Made by a program: the position numbers and the translations under genes. Below the pieces are notes generated by a model. It searched no databases. It worked only from the letters and a program-made list of their open reading frames with translations, and was not told the DNA's origin. Shown here one piece after another: positions 14,866-22,861 of a stretch of DNA of 64,000 nucleotides (positions are counted from its first letter, which is position 1; each line of letters starts with the position of its first letter). This stretch comes from Nonomuraea solani (lineage in GTDB: Bacteria; Actinomycetota; Actinomycetes; Streptosporangiales; Streptosporangiaceae), in NCBI RefSeq assembly GCF_900108335.1, contig NZ_FNVT01000011.1, forward strand, positions 268,218 to 332,217, given 5' to 3'.

Positions 14866-16851
14866 TCAGACCTTGGTGATCCGGACGGCGTCGGCGATCA
14901 CGTACCCCGTCGTGGAGGTCCATCGGCTCACCCCGACCACGTTGTACGTCCCCGCCGCCAGCGCGTACGTCCCCAGCACCCGCCACTGCCCGCCACCCGA
15001 ACGCTGGTCCACGGTGACCGTCTGGTTCCCGCCGGAAGCGGCCACGATGTACGGCGTCGCGCTGTTGTAACCGGCGTTGGCCGGATACCACACCTCCACC
15101 CGGTAGGTGCCCGCGCTCGGGATCGCCGCCTGATACCAGGCGGGGTCGCTGGCGGAGACCGGGTCGGCGAAGCGGTAGTCGCTGCCGTGGAGCTGCGCGG
15201 AGAAGGTCGAGGTCCCCCAACCGGAGCTCGCGGCGAACCCGGCGTCGGTGTTGTCGATCACCACACTGAACGTGCCGCCCCCGCCCGAGCCCACCGCCTT
15301 TCCGGCGCTCGGCGCGCTCTCCTGGTGGGTCCGGTTGAGCGCGGTCACGTAGTAGGTGTAGGCCGATCCGGTGGCGGTCGTGTCCGTGAACGTCTTCTGC
15401 CGGGTCGTCGTGACCAGGTTGCGGGCGTCGGCGAAGGCGCACGGGTCGGCGGCCGACGGCGTGCCGTTCACCCGGTAGACCGCGTACGAGGTGGCCGAGC
15501 CCGTCCAGGCGAGCTGGACGCCGTTCGAGACGGCGGTGGCCGAGCTGATGACGGGCACGGCGGGGGCGCTCGCGGAGCCGCGCGCGGGCAGCAGCGTGGG
15601 CCTGCTGTAGTGGGCGTTGACGACCCTGGTCATGGCGCCGATCCGGTCGGCCTTGACGTCCTTGGCGCTGAAGAAGATGTCTCCGGCCACCTCGGGATGT
15701 TTCCTGTTGTCGGTCAGGTGGTCGCTCAGCTCGGCCGCGTCCTGCCAGGCGGCCTCCTGCCCGGACGCGCCGGCGCGGTAGGCGGCCTGGCCGACGACGA
15801 GCTGCACGTCGGTGCCCTTGACCACGTCGGACCACCAGGCGGTGAGCACCTCGTAGGCGGCCGAGGAGAAGCCGATGTGCCAGTAGATCTGGGGCGCCAG
15901 GTAGTCCACCCAGCCCTGCTTGATCCACTTCCGGCTGTCGGCGTAGATCGCGTCGTACGACTGCAGGCCCGAGGTGCGCGAGCCGAGCGGGTCGGTGCCG
16001 GAGTTGCGCCAGATGCCGAACGGGCTGATGCCGAACGACACGTGCGGCTTGGCCGTGTGGATGCGCTGGTCGAGCTCGCGTACCAGGAGGTTGACGTTCT
16101 CGCGCCGCCAGTCGGCGACGTTGCCGAAGGAGCCGCCGTACTTGGTGTACGCGGCCGAGTCCGGGATCGCCTGGCCGCTCACCGGATAGGGGTAGAAGTA
16201 GTCGTCGAGGTGCACGCCGTCCACGTCGTAGCGGGAGACGGCGTCCATGATCGCGTCCTCGATGAAGTCGCGCACTTCGGGGATGCCCGGGTTGTAGTAG
16301 AGCTTGCCGTCGTAGGCGAAGCGCCAGTCGGGGTGCTGCCGCGCGGGGTGCGTGGACACCAGCCTGCTCGGGTCGGCGTGGTTGGCGACCCGGTACGGGT
16401 TGAACCAGGCGTGGAACTCCAGGTTGCGGGCGTGCGCCTCGCTGACCATGAACGCCATGGGGTCGTACCCCGGGTTGCCGCCCTGGGTGCCGGTCAGCCA
16501 CTGCGACCACGGCTCGTACGTCGAGGGCCAGAACGCGTCAGCGGTCGGCCTGACCTGCACGAACACGGCGTTCATCCGCTTGGCCACGGCCAGGTCCAGC
16601 CACGCGCGGAACTCGGCCTGCTGCGCCGACACGCTGAGCCCGGTCCGGCTGGGCCAGTCGATGTTGGCGACGGAGGAGATCCACATCCCCCGGAGCTGTC
16701 GCTTGGGAGTGGCGGGGTCGGTGGCACAGGCGGCCGCGAAAGCCGAGGTAGGGGCCACGATGCTGACGAGTGCGGCGGTGAGCGCCGCCAGAACGGTACG
16801 CAGGAGCGCGGTCACGAAGGGAAGTTTCAGTGCAATCGCGACAAAGCGCAA
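14866..16851 (-). CDS. GHL10-family glycosidase with golvesin-type C-terminal domain
   Basis: A 661-residue secreted enzyme. A signal peptide ends near residue 40 (TSAFAA). The GHL10/DUF187 catalytic TIM barrel spans about 52-400 with RGMWISSVANIDWP, NAVFVQVRPTADAFWPS, EFHAWFNPYRVAN and VDGVHLDDYFYPYP, where the acidic residues of HLDDY are the likely active site. An FN3-like linker spans about 410-500. The last 135 residues form a beta-sandwich domain (VVIDNTDAGF to IADAVRITKV) nearly identical in plan to the C-terminus of the divergent amidase gene. GHL10 members act on cell-wall or exopolysaccharide glycans. The start appears to be TTG at 16851 without a clear ribosome site, so the first residues are uncertain. 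Confidence 0.85.
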   Translation of the reverse strand: MRFVAIALKLPFVTALLRTVLAALTAALVSIVAPTSAFAAACATDPATPKRQLRGMWISSVANIDWPSRTGLSVSAQQAEFRAWLDLAVAKRMNAVFVQVRPTADAFWPSTYEPWSQWLTGTQGGNPGYDPMAFMVSEAHARNLEFHAWFNPYRVANHADPSRLVSTHPARQHPDWRFAYDGKLYYNPGIPEVRDFIEDAIMDAVSRYDVDGVHLDDYFYPYPVSGQAIPDSAAYTKYGGSFGNVADWRRENVNLLVRELDQRIHTAKPHVSFGISPFGIWRNSGTDPLGSRTSGLQSYDAIYADSRKWIKQGWVDYLAPQIYWHIGFSSAAYEVLTAWWSDVVKGTDVQLVVGQAAYRAGASGQEAAWQDAAELSDHLTDNRKHPEVAGDIFFSAKDVKADRIGAMTRVVNAHYSRPTLLPARGSASAPAVPVISSATAVSNGVQLAWTGSATSYAVYRVNGTPSAADPCAFADARNLVTTTRQKTFTDTTATGSAYTYYVTALNRTHQESAPSAGKAVGSGGGGTFSVVIDNTDAGFAASSGWGTSTFSAQLHGSDYRFADPVSASDPAWYQAAIPSAGTYRVEVWYPANAGYNSATPYIVAASGGNQTVTVDQRSGGGQWRVLGTYALAAGTYNVVGVSRWTSTTGYVIADAVRITKV

Positions 16852-16904
16852 TAGTTTTCACAACTTCCAAGGGGACCCAATCTCTGACCCTTCGGAGTCA
16901 GGCG

Positions 16905-16948
16905 GAAAGTTTCACCCACCGCACGAGTAATGTCAATTATCGACATTA
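16905..16948. promoter_or_regulatory. Divergent control region with two palindromes
   Basis: Between the divergent GHL10 and amidase genes lie two sites. GAAAGTTTC (16905-16913) is the core of a LacI-type palindrome also found at 48007 and 57043 before cellulolytic genes. TAATGTC-N7-GACATTA (16928-16948) is a perfect inverted repeat with 7-bp arms, well placed to control both genes. No regulator for it is adjacent. Confidence 0.55.
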
Positions 16949-17002
16949 GTCAGAGGAACCCGTAGCGTGCACCCGTCACCTGTGAACGAGGAGCACCCCC
17001 AA

Positions 17003-18523
17003 ATGACTCTCGCCCGCACGCGATTAACAGCCCTCGCCACCTCTGCGTTCGCCGTCCTCCTCATCGGCGCGGGCCAGCCCGCCTGGTCCGAGGCCAAGGA
17101 CGCCCCGCTCCCCGCCGCCTTCGCCAAGGCGGCGGCCCAGTACGACGTACCGAGTGACCTGCTCGTGGCGCTCGCCTACGCCGAGACCCGCCTCGACGGC
17201 CACAACGGCGAACCCAGCGCCAGCAACGGCTTCGGCCTGATGCACCTGGTCAGCAACCCCACCAACCACTCTCTCGAACAGGCCGCCGAGCTCACCAAGC
17301 TCCCGGCCGACAAGCTGAAGGCCGACGACGAGGCCAACATCCTCGGCGGCGCGGCCGTCCTGCGGGCCCACGCCGACAAGCTGGGCCTCGACGAGAGCGC
17401 CAGAAAGGACATCGGCCGCTGGTACCAGGCCGTGGCCAAGTACGGCAACGCGACCTCCCCCGACCTGGCCCGCCTGTACGCCGACGGCGTCTACGAGCCG
17501 CTCGGACTCGGCATCGACACCCTCGGCGTGCGGGTCAAGCCGCAGGAGGTCACCGCCGACCGCGGCGAGTACGCCAAGGCCCGCGACCTGAGCGGCGCAC
17601 AGGCCGCGGCCGCCAGCCCCGACTACCCGCCGGCCGCCTGGGTGGCCGCCAACTCCGGCAACTACCGGGTGTCCGACCGCGAGACCAGCTACAACATCGA
17701 CCGGGTGGTCATCCACGTCACCCAGGGCTCGTACGCGGGCACCATCTCCTGGTTCCAGAACCCCAGCGCCAACGTCTCGGCGCACTACGTGGTCAAGTCG
17801 TCCAACGGCGCCATCACCCAGATGGTGCGCGACAAGGACGTCGCCTGGCACGCCGGGAACTCCACCTACAACAACCGGTCCATCGGCATCGAGCACGAGG
17901 GCTTCGTCAACGACGCCTCCTGGTTCACCGACTCGATGTACCGGGCGTCCGCCGCGCTGACCCGCGCCCTGTGCGACAAGTACGGCATCCCCAAGACCAG
18001 GACCGGCATCATCGGCCACAACGAGGTGCCCGGCGCGACCCACACCGACCCGGGTTCGCACTGGAACTGGACCACGTACATGAACTACGTGACCGGTGGC
18101 GGCGGCACCCCGTCGTGGACCACCACGGTGGACAACGCCACCGCCGGCGGGTTCACCGCGAGCGCCAACTGGGGCACCTCCGCCTACTCCAGCCAGCGCC
18201 ACGGCGCCGACTACCGCTTCGCCGACCCGGTCGCCGCCAGCGACCCGGCCTGGTACTCGGCCGCGATCCCCACCACCGGCACCTACCGGATCGAGGTCTG
18301 GTATCCGGCCGACGCGGGATACAACAGCTCGGCGCCGTACATCGTGGCGGCCTCGGGCGGTAACGAGACCGTGTACGTCGACCAGCGTTCAGGCGGCGGA
18401 GCCTGGCGCAGCATCGGCGAGTTCTCCCTCAGCGCCGGCACACAGAACGTGGTCGGCGTGAGCAGGTGGACCTCGGGCACCGGCCTCGTCATCGCGGACG
18501 CGGTGCGCATCAGCCGGCTCTGA
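17003..18523 (+). CDS. N-acetylmuramoyl-L-alanine amidase with lysozyme-like and golvesin domains
   Basis: A 506-residue secreted cell-wall hydrolase. The signal peptide ends near residue 29. Residues 38-170 form a lytic-transglycosylase/goose-lysozyme-like domain (YDVPSDLLVALAYAETRLDG, then ASNGFGLMHLV). Residues 215-355 are an Amidase_2/PGRP domain with zinc-site motifs VVIHVTQGSY, AWHAGNS and GHNEVPGATHTDPG. The last 135 residues repeat the golvesin-like beta-sandwich of the divergent GHL10 gene (VDNATAGGF to IADAVRISRL). ATG at 17003 is preferred because AGGAG lies 9 bases upstream; a GTG at 16967 is less likely. Cleavage of stem peptide from MurNAc outside the cell is expected; the N-terminal domain may also act on glycan. 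It is monocistronic with a strong terminator. Confidence 0.87.
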   Translation: MTLARTRLTALATSAFAVLLIGAGQPAWSEAKDAPLPAAFAKAAAQYDVPSDLLVALAYAETRLDGHNGEPSASNGFGLMHLVSNPTNHSLEQAAELTKLPADKLKADDEANILGGAAVLRAHADKLGLDESARKDIGRWYQAVAKYGNATSPDLARLYADGVYEPLGLGIDTLGVRVKPQEVTADRGEYAKARDLSGAQAAAASPDYPPAAWVAANSGNYRVSDRETSYNIDRVVIHVTQGSYAGTISWFQNPSANVSAHYVVKSSNGAITQMVRDKDVAWHAGNSTYNNRSIGIEHEGFVNDASWFTDSMYRASAALTRALCDKYGIPKTRTGIIGHNEVPGATHTDPGSHWNWTTYMNYVTGGGGTPSWTTTVDNATAGGFTASANWGTSAYSSQRHGADYRFADPVAASDPAWYSAAIPTTGTYRIEVWYPADAGYNSSAPYIVAASGGNETVYVDQRSGGGAWRSIGEFSLSAGTQNVVGVSRWTSGTGLVIADAVRISRL

Positions 18524-18533
18524 TCCCACCAGC

Positions 18534-18573
18534 TACGGCCCGCGCCCATACCCCCTCTCGGGCGCGGGCCGTA
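18534..18573 (+). terminator. Intrinsic terminator after amidase gene
   Basis: A perfect 14-bp stem (TACGGCCCGCGCCC at 18534-18547 with GGGCGCGGGCCGTA at 18560-18573) and a 12-base loop, followed by CCTTTTCC. It lies 11 bases after the amidase stop and ends transcription before the sugar ABC operon. Confidence 0.85.
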
Positions 18574-18619
18574 CCTTTTCCATGGTTCATCACACTCTGT
18601 AGCGGATAAAGCTCATGCT

Positions 18620-20122
18620 GTGAGCAAGGAGATTCTCAGGGCCGAGGGGTTGCGCAAGGTCTTTCCCGGCGTGGTCGCGCTCGACGGCGTGGACCTGCGC
18701 CTGCGGACCGGCGAGGTGCACGTCCTGCTGGGCGAGAACGGCGCGGGCAAGAGCACGCTGATCAAGATCCTCTCCGGCGCCTACCACCCCGACGGCGGGC
18801 GGGTGCTCATGGATGGCGGCCCCGTGGCGCTCCGCACGGCGGGCGACGCGCAGCGGCTCGGCATCGCGACCATCTACCAGGAGTTCAACCTGGTCCCGCA
18901 GCTCACGGTCGCGGAGAACCTGTCGCTCGGCCGCCCGCCGCGCAGGCTCGGGCTCGTGGATCCCAAGCGCATGGAGGAGCGGGCCATCCGGCTGCTCGGC
19001 CAGGTCGGCGTGGACGTACACCCGCGCACTCCCGTCGCCCGGCTGGGCATCGCGCGCATGCAGATGGTCGAGATCGCCAAGGCGCTGGGGCTGGACGCCC
19101 GCGTACTGATCATGGACGAGCCGACCGCCGTGCTCACCACCAGCGAGGTCGAGCGGCTGTTCACCATCGTGCGCCGGCTCCGTCACGCGGGCGTGGCCAT
19201 CGTGTTCATCACCCACCACCTGGAGGAGATCGCCGAGATCGGCGACCGGGTGACCGTGCTGCGCGACGGCAGGTCCGTGGCCGAGGTGCCGGCGAACACC
19301 CCGCAGGACGAGCTGATCGGCCTCATGGTCGGGCGGCCCATCGACCAGCAGTACCCGCGCCGGCCGTCCGCCCGGGGCGAGCCGCTGCTGCGGGTGTCGA
19401 AGCTGACCCGCGGCGGCGCGTTCGACGACGTCTCATTCGAGGTACGGGCGGGCGAGGTGGTCGGCGTGGCCGGGCTCGTGGGGGCGGGCCGCACGGAGGT
19501 GGCGCGGGCCGTGTTCGGCGCCGACCACTACGACTCGGGCGAGGTACGCGTACGGGGCGGGCGGCTGCCGCCCGGCGACGTGCACGCCGCGATGGCGGCC
19601 GGGCTCGGCCTGGTCCCCGAGGACCGCAAGGGCCAGGGGCTGGTGCTGGGCGCGAGCATCGGCGAGAACCTGGGCCTGGTCATCATGCGCGAGGCCACCC
19701 GCGCCGGCTTCGTGGATCGTTCCAGGGTCCGCAAGGCCGCCGCCGAGGTGGCCGGGCGGCTCGGCATCCGGATGACCGGGCTGGACCAGGAGGTGCGCAC
19801 GCTGTCCGGCGGCAACCAGCAGAAGGTGGTCATCGGCAAGTGGCTGGTGGCGGACGCGGGCGTGCTCATCCTCGACGAGCCGACGCGCGGCATCGACGTC
19901 GGGGCCAAGGTCGAGATCTACCAGTTGATCAACGCGCTCACCGAGTCCGGGCACGCCGTGCTCATGATCTCCAGCGACCTGCCGGAGGTGCTCGGTATGA
20001 GCGATCGCATCCTGGTCATGGCCCGGGGCCGGCTCGTCGGCGAGCTCCCCGCGGCCGGGGCCACACAGGACGACGTGATGGCCCTGGCGGTCACGGAAGT
20101 GGAGGGACCCCGTGCCCGCTGA
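18620..20122 (+). CDS. Ribose-type sugar ABC transporter ATPase (tandem domains)
   Basis: A 500-residue RbsA/MglA-type cytoplasmic ATPase with two ABC domains. Domain 1 has Walker A GENGAGKST (about 38-46), Q-loop YQEFNLV and Walker B LIMDEPTAVL. Domain 2 has a degenerate Walker A (GLVGAGRTE, about 283-291), signature LSGGNQQKV and Walker B LILDEPTRGID. This asymmetry is normal for the family. It begins with GTG and heads a three-gene importer operon with the permease and binding protein. A pentose, galactose or related sugar is the likely cargo; no sugar kinase or isomerase sits nearby to narrow it. A LacI or ROK regulator is also absent. Confidence 0.92.
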   Translation: MSKEILRAEGLRKVFPGVVALDGVDLRLRTGEVHVLLGENGAGKSTLIKILSGAYHPDGGRVLMDGGPVALRTAGDAQRLGIATIYQEFNLVPQLTVAENLSLGRPPRRLGLVDPKRMEERAIRLLGQVGVDVHPRTPVARLGIARMQMVEIAKALGLDARVLIMDEPTAVLTTSEVERLFTIVRRLRHAGVAIVFITHHLEEIAEIGDRVTVLRDGRSVAEVPANTPQDELIGLMVGRPIDQQYPRRPSARGEPLLRVSKLTRGGAFDDVSFEVRAGEVVGVAGLVGAGRTEVARAVFGADHYDSGEVRVRGGRLPPGDVHAAMAAGLGLVPEDRKGQGLVLGASIGENLGLVIMREATRAGFVDRSRVRKAAAEVAGRLGIRMTGLDQEVRTLSGGNQQKVVIGKWLVADAGVLILDEPTRGIDVGAKVEIYQLINALTESGHAVLMISSDLPEVLGMSDRILVMARGRLVGELPAAGATQDDVMALAVTEVEGPRAR

Positions 20123-20169
20123 CCGTGGCGCGCTCACGACTTCGACGATGTTTCACGTGGAGCCTTCTC

Positions 20170-21135
20170 ATGCCCGCTGACACGCTCCCCCGCCACTTCA
20201 GGTCTCCGATCGGCGCCTGGTTCGCCGAGAACGGCGCGCTGGCGGCGCTCGTCGTGCTGGTCGTGGCCCTGTCGCTGCTCTCGTCCGACTTCCTGAGCGT
20301 CACCAACCTGCTCAACGTCGGCGTCCAGGCCGCCGTCACCGCGATCCTGGCCTTCGGGGCCACGTTCGTGATCGTGACGGGCGGCATCGACCTGTCCGTG
20401 GGCTCGGTGGCGGCGCTGTCGGCGATCACCCTGGCCTGGACCGCCACCGCCGCCGGGGTGCCGTGGCCGGTGGCCACCCTGGTGTCGCTGGCGGTCGGGG
20501 TCGCGTGCGGGCTGGTCAACGCGGGCCTGATCGCGTACGGGAAGCTGCCGCCGTTCATCGCCACGCTGGCCATGCTCGGCATCGCCCGCGGCCTGGCCCT
20601 GGTCATCTCGCAGGGCAGCCCGATCCCGATGCCGGAGCAGGTCGCGCACCTGGGCGACACGGTCGGCTACCTGCCGATCCCGGTCATCGTGATGGTGATC
20701 ATGGGCGTGATCGCGGCCGTGATCCTCAACCGGACCTACCCGGGCCGCGCCATGTACGCCATCGGCGGCAACGCCGAGGCCGCCCGGCTGTCGGGCATCA
20801 ACGTCAACAGGCAGCAGCTCGTCACGTACGCGCTGTCCGGCGGCTTCGCGGCGGTGGCCGGGATCGTGCTGGCCAGCCGCCTGGCCTCGGCGCAACCGCA
20901 GGCGGCGGCCGGCTACGAGCTCGACGCGATCGCGGCCGTGGTGATCGGCGGGGCGAGCCTGTCCGGCGGCAAGGGCCGGGCGCTGGGCACGTTCGTCGGC
21001 GCGCTCATCCTGGCAGTCCTGCGCAACGGCCTCAACCTGCTGTCGGTCTCGGCGTTCTGGCAGCAGGTCGTGATCGGCGTGGTGATCGCGCTCGCGGTCC
21101 TCGTGGACACCCTGCGGCGCAGGGGCACGAACTAG
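20170..21135 (+). CDS. Ribose-type sugar ABC transporter permease
   Basis: A 321-residue RbsC-like integral membrane protein with about eight to ten helices. Family motifs are TFVIVTGGIDLSVGSVAALS near residues 72-91, AYGKLPPFIATLAMLGIARG near 118-137, and TYPGRAMYAIGGNAEAARLSGI near 191-212, the last holding the cytoplasmic EAA-like coupling loop. ATG at 20170 is supported by GGAG about 9 bases upstream and by the natural N-terminus MPADTLPRHF; the frame stays open further upstream inside the ATPase gene but that part is a shadow. It follows the ATPase by 47 bases and the binding protein follows after 14 bases. Confidence 0.92.
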   Translation: MPADTLPRHFRSPIGAWFAENGALAALVVLVVALSLLSSDFLSVTNLLNVGVQAAVTAILAFGATFVIVTGGIDLSVGSVAALSAITLAWTATAAGVPWPVATLVSLAVGVACGLVNAGLIAYGKLPPFIATLAMLGIARGLALVISQGSPIPMPEQVAHLGDTVGYLPIPVIVMVIMGVIAAVILNRTYPGRAMYAIGGNAEAARLSGINVNRQQLVTYALSGGFAAVAGIVLASRLASAQPQAAAGYELDAIAAVVIGGASLSGGKGRALGTFVGALILAVLRNGLNLLSVSAFWQQVVIGVVIALAVLVDTLRRRGTN

Positions 21136-21149
21136 AAAGGAACAGACTC

Positions 21150-22070
21150 ATGCGGATTCCCGCGATCGTCATGGCCACACTCTGCCTGGCCGCCTGCGGC
21201 ACCTCAGGAGGCGGCGGCTCCTCGGGTGACATCAAGATCGGGATGTCGGTGTCCACGCTGAACAACCCGTACTTCGTCCAGCTCAGGGACGGCGCGCAGG
21301 CCGAGGCGGCGAAGCTGGGCGCCACGCTCACCGTCACCGACGCCCAGAACGACGCCTCCCAGCAGGTCAACCAGGTCCAGAACTTCACCAGCCAGAACAT
21401 GAAGGCGATCGTCATCAACCCGGTCGACTCCGACGCGGCCGCCCCGGCGGTCAAGGCGGCCGAACGGGTCAAGATCCCGGTGATCGCGGCCGACCGGGGC
21501 GTCAACGGGGTGGAAGTGGCACAGACCGTCGCCTCCGACAACGTGGCCGGCGGCCGGCTGGCCGCGCAGGAGCTGGCTGAGCAACTCGGCGAAAAGGGCA
21601 ACGTGGTCGTGCTCCAGGGCACCCCCGGCACCTCCGCCTCGCGCGACCGGGGCCAGGGCTTCGCGGAGGGCATCGCGGCGTACGCCAACGTCAAGATCGT
21701 CGCCAGACAGCCGGCCGACTTCGACCGGGCCAAGGGGCTGGACGTGATGACGAACCTCATCCAGTCGCATCCCGATGTGACGGGCGTGTTCGCCGAGAAC
21801 GACGAGATGGCGCTAGGCGCGATCAAGGCACTCGGGGGCAGGGCGGGGCAGCAGGTCAAGGTGATCGGCTTCGACGGGACCCCGGACGGGCTGAAAGCGG
21901 TCCAGGCGGGCACGATGGCCGCCACCATCGCCCAGCAACCCCGGCTGCTCGGCAGGCAGGCGGTGGACGCCGCCGTCAAGGCTGCCAAGGGCGAGACGAT
22001 CAAGAAGACGGTGGCGGTGCCGGTGAAGGTGGCGACCAAGGAGAACGCGTCGGAGTTCCAGATGTCGTGA
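21150..22070 (+). CDS. Ribose-type sugar-binding lipoprotein
   Basis: A 306-residue periplasmic-binding-protein-fold lipoprotein anchored through Cys16 (lipobox LAAC). The start at 21150 has AAAGGAA upstream. The mature protein has the type I fold of RbsB: IKIGMSVSTLNNPYFVQLRDG opens lobe 1, IVINPVDSDAAAPAVK and VIAADRGVNG mark the sugar cleft (Asp/Arg pair), and VFAENDEMALGAIKALGG with VIGFDGTPDGLKA form the second cleft edge. These cleft motifs fit pentose/hexose binding but do not identify the sugar. It completes the import operon. Its stop lies only three bases from the convergent VapC stop, with no terminator visible between them. Confidence 0.92.
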   Translation: MRIPAIVMATLCLAACGTSGGGGSSGDIKIGMSVSTLNNPYFVQLRDGAQAEAAKLGATLTVTDAQNDASQQVNQVQNFTSQNMKAIVINPVDSDAAAPAVKAAERVKIPVIAADRGVNGVEVAQTVASDNVAGGRLAAQELAEQLGEKGNVVVLQGTPGTSASRDRGQGFAEGIAAYANVKIVARQPADFDRAKGLDVMTNLIQSHPDVTGVFAENDEMALGAIKALGGRAGQQVKVIGFDGTPDGLKAVQAGTMAATIAQQPRLLGRQAVDAAVKAAKGETIKKTVAVPVKVATKENASEFQMS

Positions 22071-22073
22071 GGG

Positions 22074-22523
22074 CTACACCTTGATCCACTGAATCGGCCG
22101 GGCTCCCAACTCGGCAGCGGCTTTGCACAGGGCGGGAATATGGGAGCCGTCGGAAGTGAGCAGGCGCCCTGGCGCGCGGTCAGAAGCCGCGGTGGCCGTC
22201 ACGAGCGCGTCGATGACATCGTTGTGGCCATCGAGCCCAGCGCACTCGAGCAAGCCTGCCGCCAGATCGGCCACCTGTTCGCTGACGGGCACGATCACCA
22301 GCCGGGAGCGGAGCCAGCGCATGCGAGCCGCCGCCTGCCCGGTTCTGCGCTGCTCGGCGAGGGTGACGACACTGACGGTGGCGGCGTAGCCGTCCTCACG
22401 GGAGGCTTCCACCAGATCCACGGTGTCAGCGTGGTCGTCCGCCAGCAGGGAGAGGGCCTGAGCGTCGAGCACCAGCAACGGACCGGCGGCCGTGGCCGGG
22501 ACGTTCCTCAGGCGTCGTGCCAC
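22074..22523 (-). CDS. PIN-domain toxin, VapC-like
   Basis: A 149-residue ribonuclease-type toxin. PIN-domain acidic residues are visible as D20 (LLVLDAQALS), E57 (VTLAEQRR), D102 or D105 (NDVIDALVTA) and D125 (LLTSDGSHI), which bind the metal at the active site. VapC toxins cut tRNA or rRNA and are neutralised by the upstream antitoxin. The gene overlaps the antitoxin gene by 16 bases in the same operon. The N-terminal extension of about 14 residues before the first strand is slightly long, so a later start is possible. Target RNA unknown. Confidence 0.88.
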   Translation of the reverse strand: MARRLRNVPATAAGPLLVLDAQALSLLADDHADTVDLVEASREDGYAATVSVVTLAEQRRTGQAAARMRWLRSRLVIVPVSEQVADLAAGLLECAGLDGHNDVIDALVTATAASDRAPGRLLTSDGSHIPALCKAAAELGARPIQWIKV

Positions 22524-22810
22524 CGACGCCTCGCCCGCTCCAGTCGCTCTTCACTGATCGGACCGTGCCGCCGCTCGTACTCATCGACGATCTCGCCCGT
22601 CTTGATCAGAGCCAGCCAGTGCTGGGCGGCCTTGGCCATGAAGGCGGAGAACTCACCACGGCCGACGCGAGCGTCGATCTCGGCGGCGAGCTGCTCAGGC
22701 AGGGTGATGGCCTTCTTGACCTTCGGGCCGGGCTCGTCGTGGGCGGCATAGAGCGCGGCCCGGGACGGATCCGCGCGATCAGACGTGGTCTCACGGGCCG
22801 CATCGCTCAT
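22508..22810 (-). CDS. VapB-like antitoxin
   Basis: A 100-residue protein starting MSDAARET. Residues 30-60 (VKKAITLPEQLAAEIDARVGRGEFSAFMAKA) form a ribbon-helix-helix-like DNA-binding unit, and the acidic/basic C-terminal helix (EIVDEYERRHGPISEERLERARRRW) would wrap the toxin. The ATG at 22810 lies six bases after a TATGAT -10 element, giving a leaderless start; an alternative frame begins 27 bases upstream. A perfect palindrome covers the promoter, as expected for conditional autoregulation of toxin-antitoxin operons. It is translationally coupled to the toxin by a 16-base overlap. Confidence 0.82.
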   Translation of the reverse strand: MSDAARETTSDRADPSRAALYAAHDEPGPKVKKAITLPEQLAAEIDARVGRGEFSAFMAKAAQHWLALIKTGEIVDEYERRHGPISEERLERARRRWHDA

Positions 22811-22816
22811 AGCCTC

Positions 22817-22834
22817 ATCATACCAGTGGTATGA
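22817..22834 (-). promoter_or_regulatory. vapBC promoter with perfect palindrome
   Basis: TCATACC-AGT-GGTATGA (22818-22834) is a perfect inverted repeat with 7-bp arms. On the minus strand it contains the -10 TATGAT (22822-22817), six bases before the ATG at 22810. This is the expected place for VapB autorepression. No good -35 is visible, consistent with a weak or activator-independent extended -10 (TGGTATGAT). Confidence 0.7.
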
Positions 22835-22861
22835 CAATCACCCTCGGCTCCAGCCCTGCGG

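Noticed and set aside
16852..17002. c-di-AMP (ydaO-type) riboswitch before the cell-wall amidase
   Set aside because: The leader is too short and lacks the conserved pairing; two palindromic operators explain the region better.
22071..22073. Terminator between the sugar-binding lipoprotein and VapC genes
   Set aside because: Only three bases separate the stops and no hairpin is visible.
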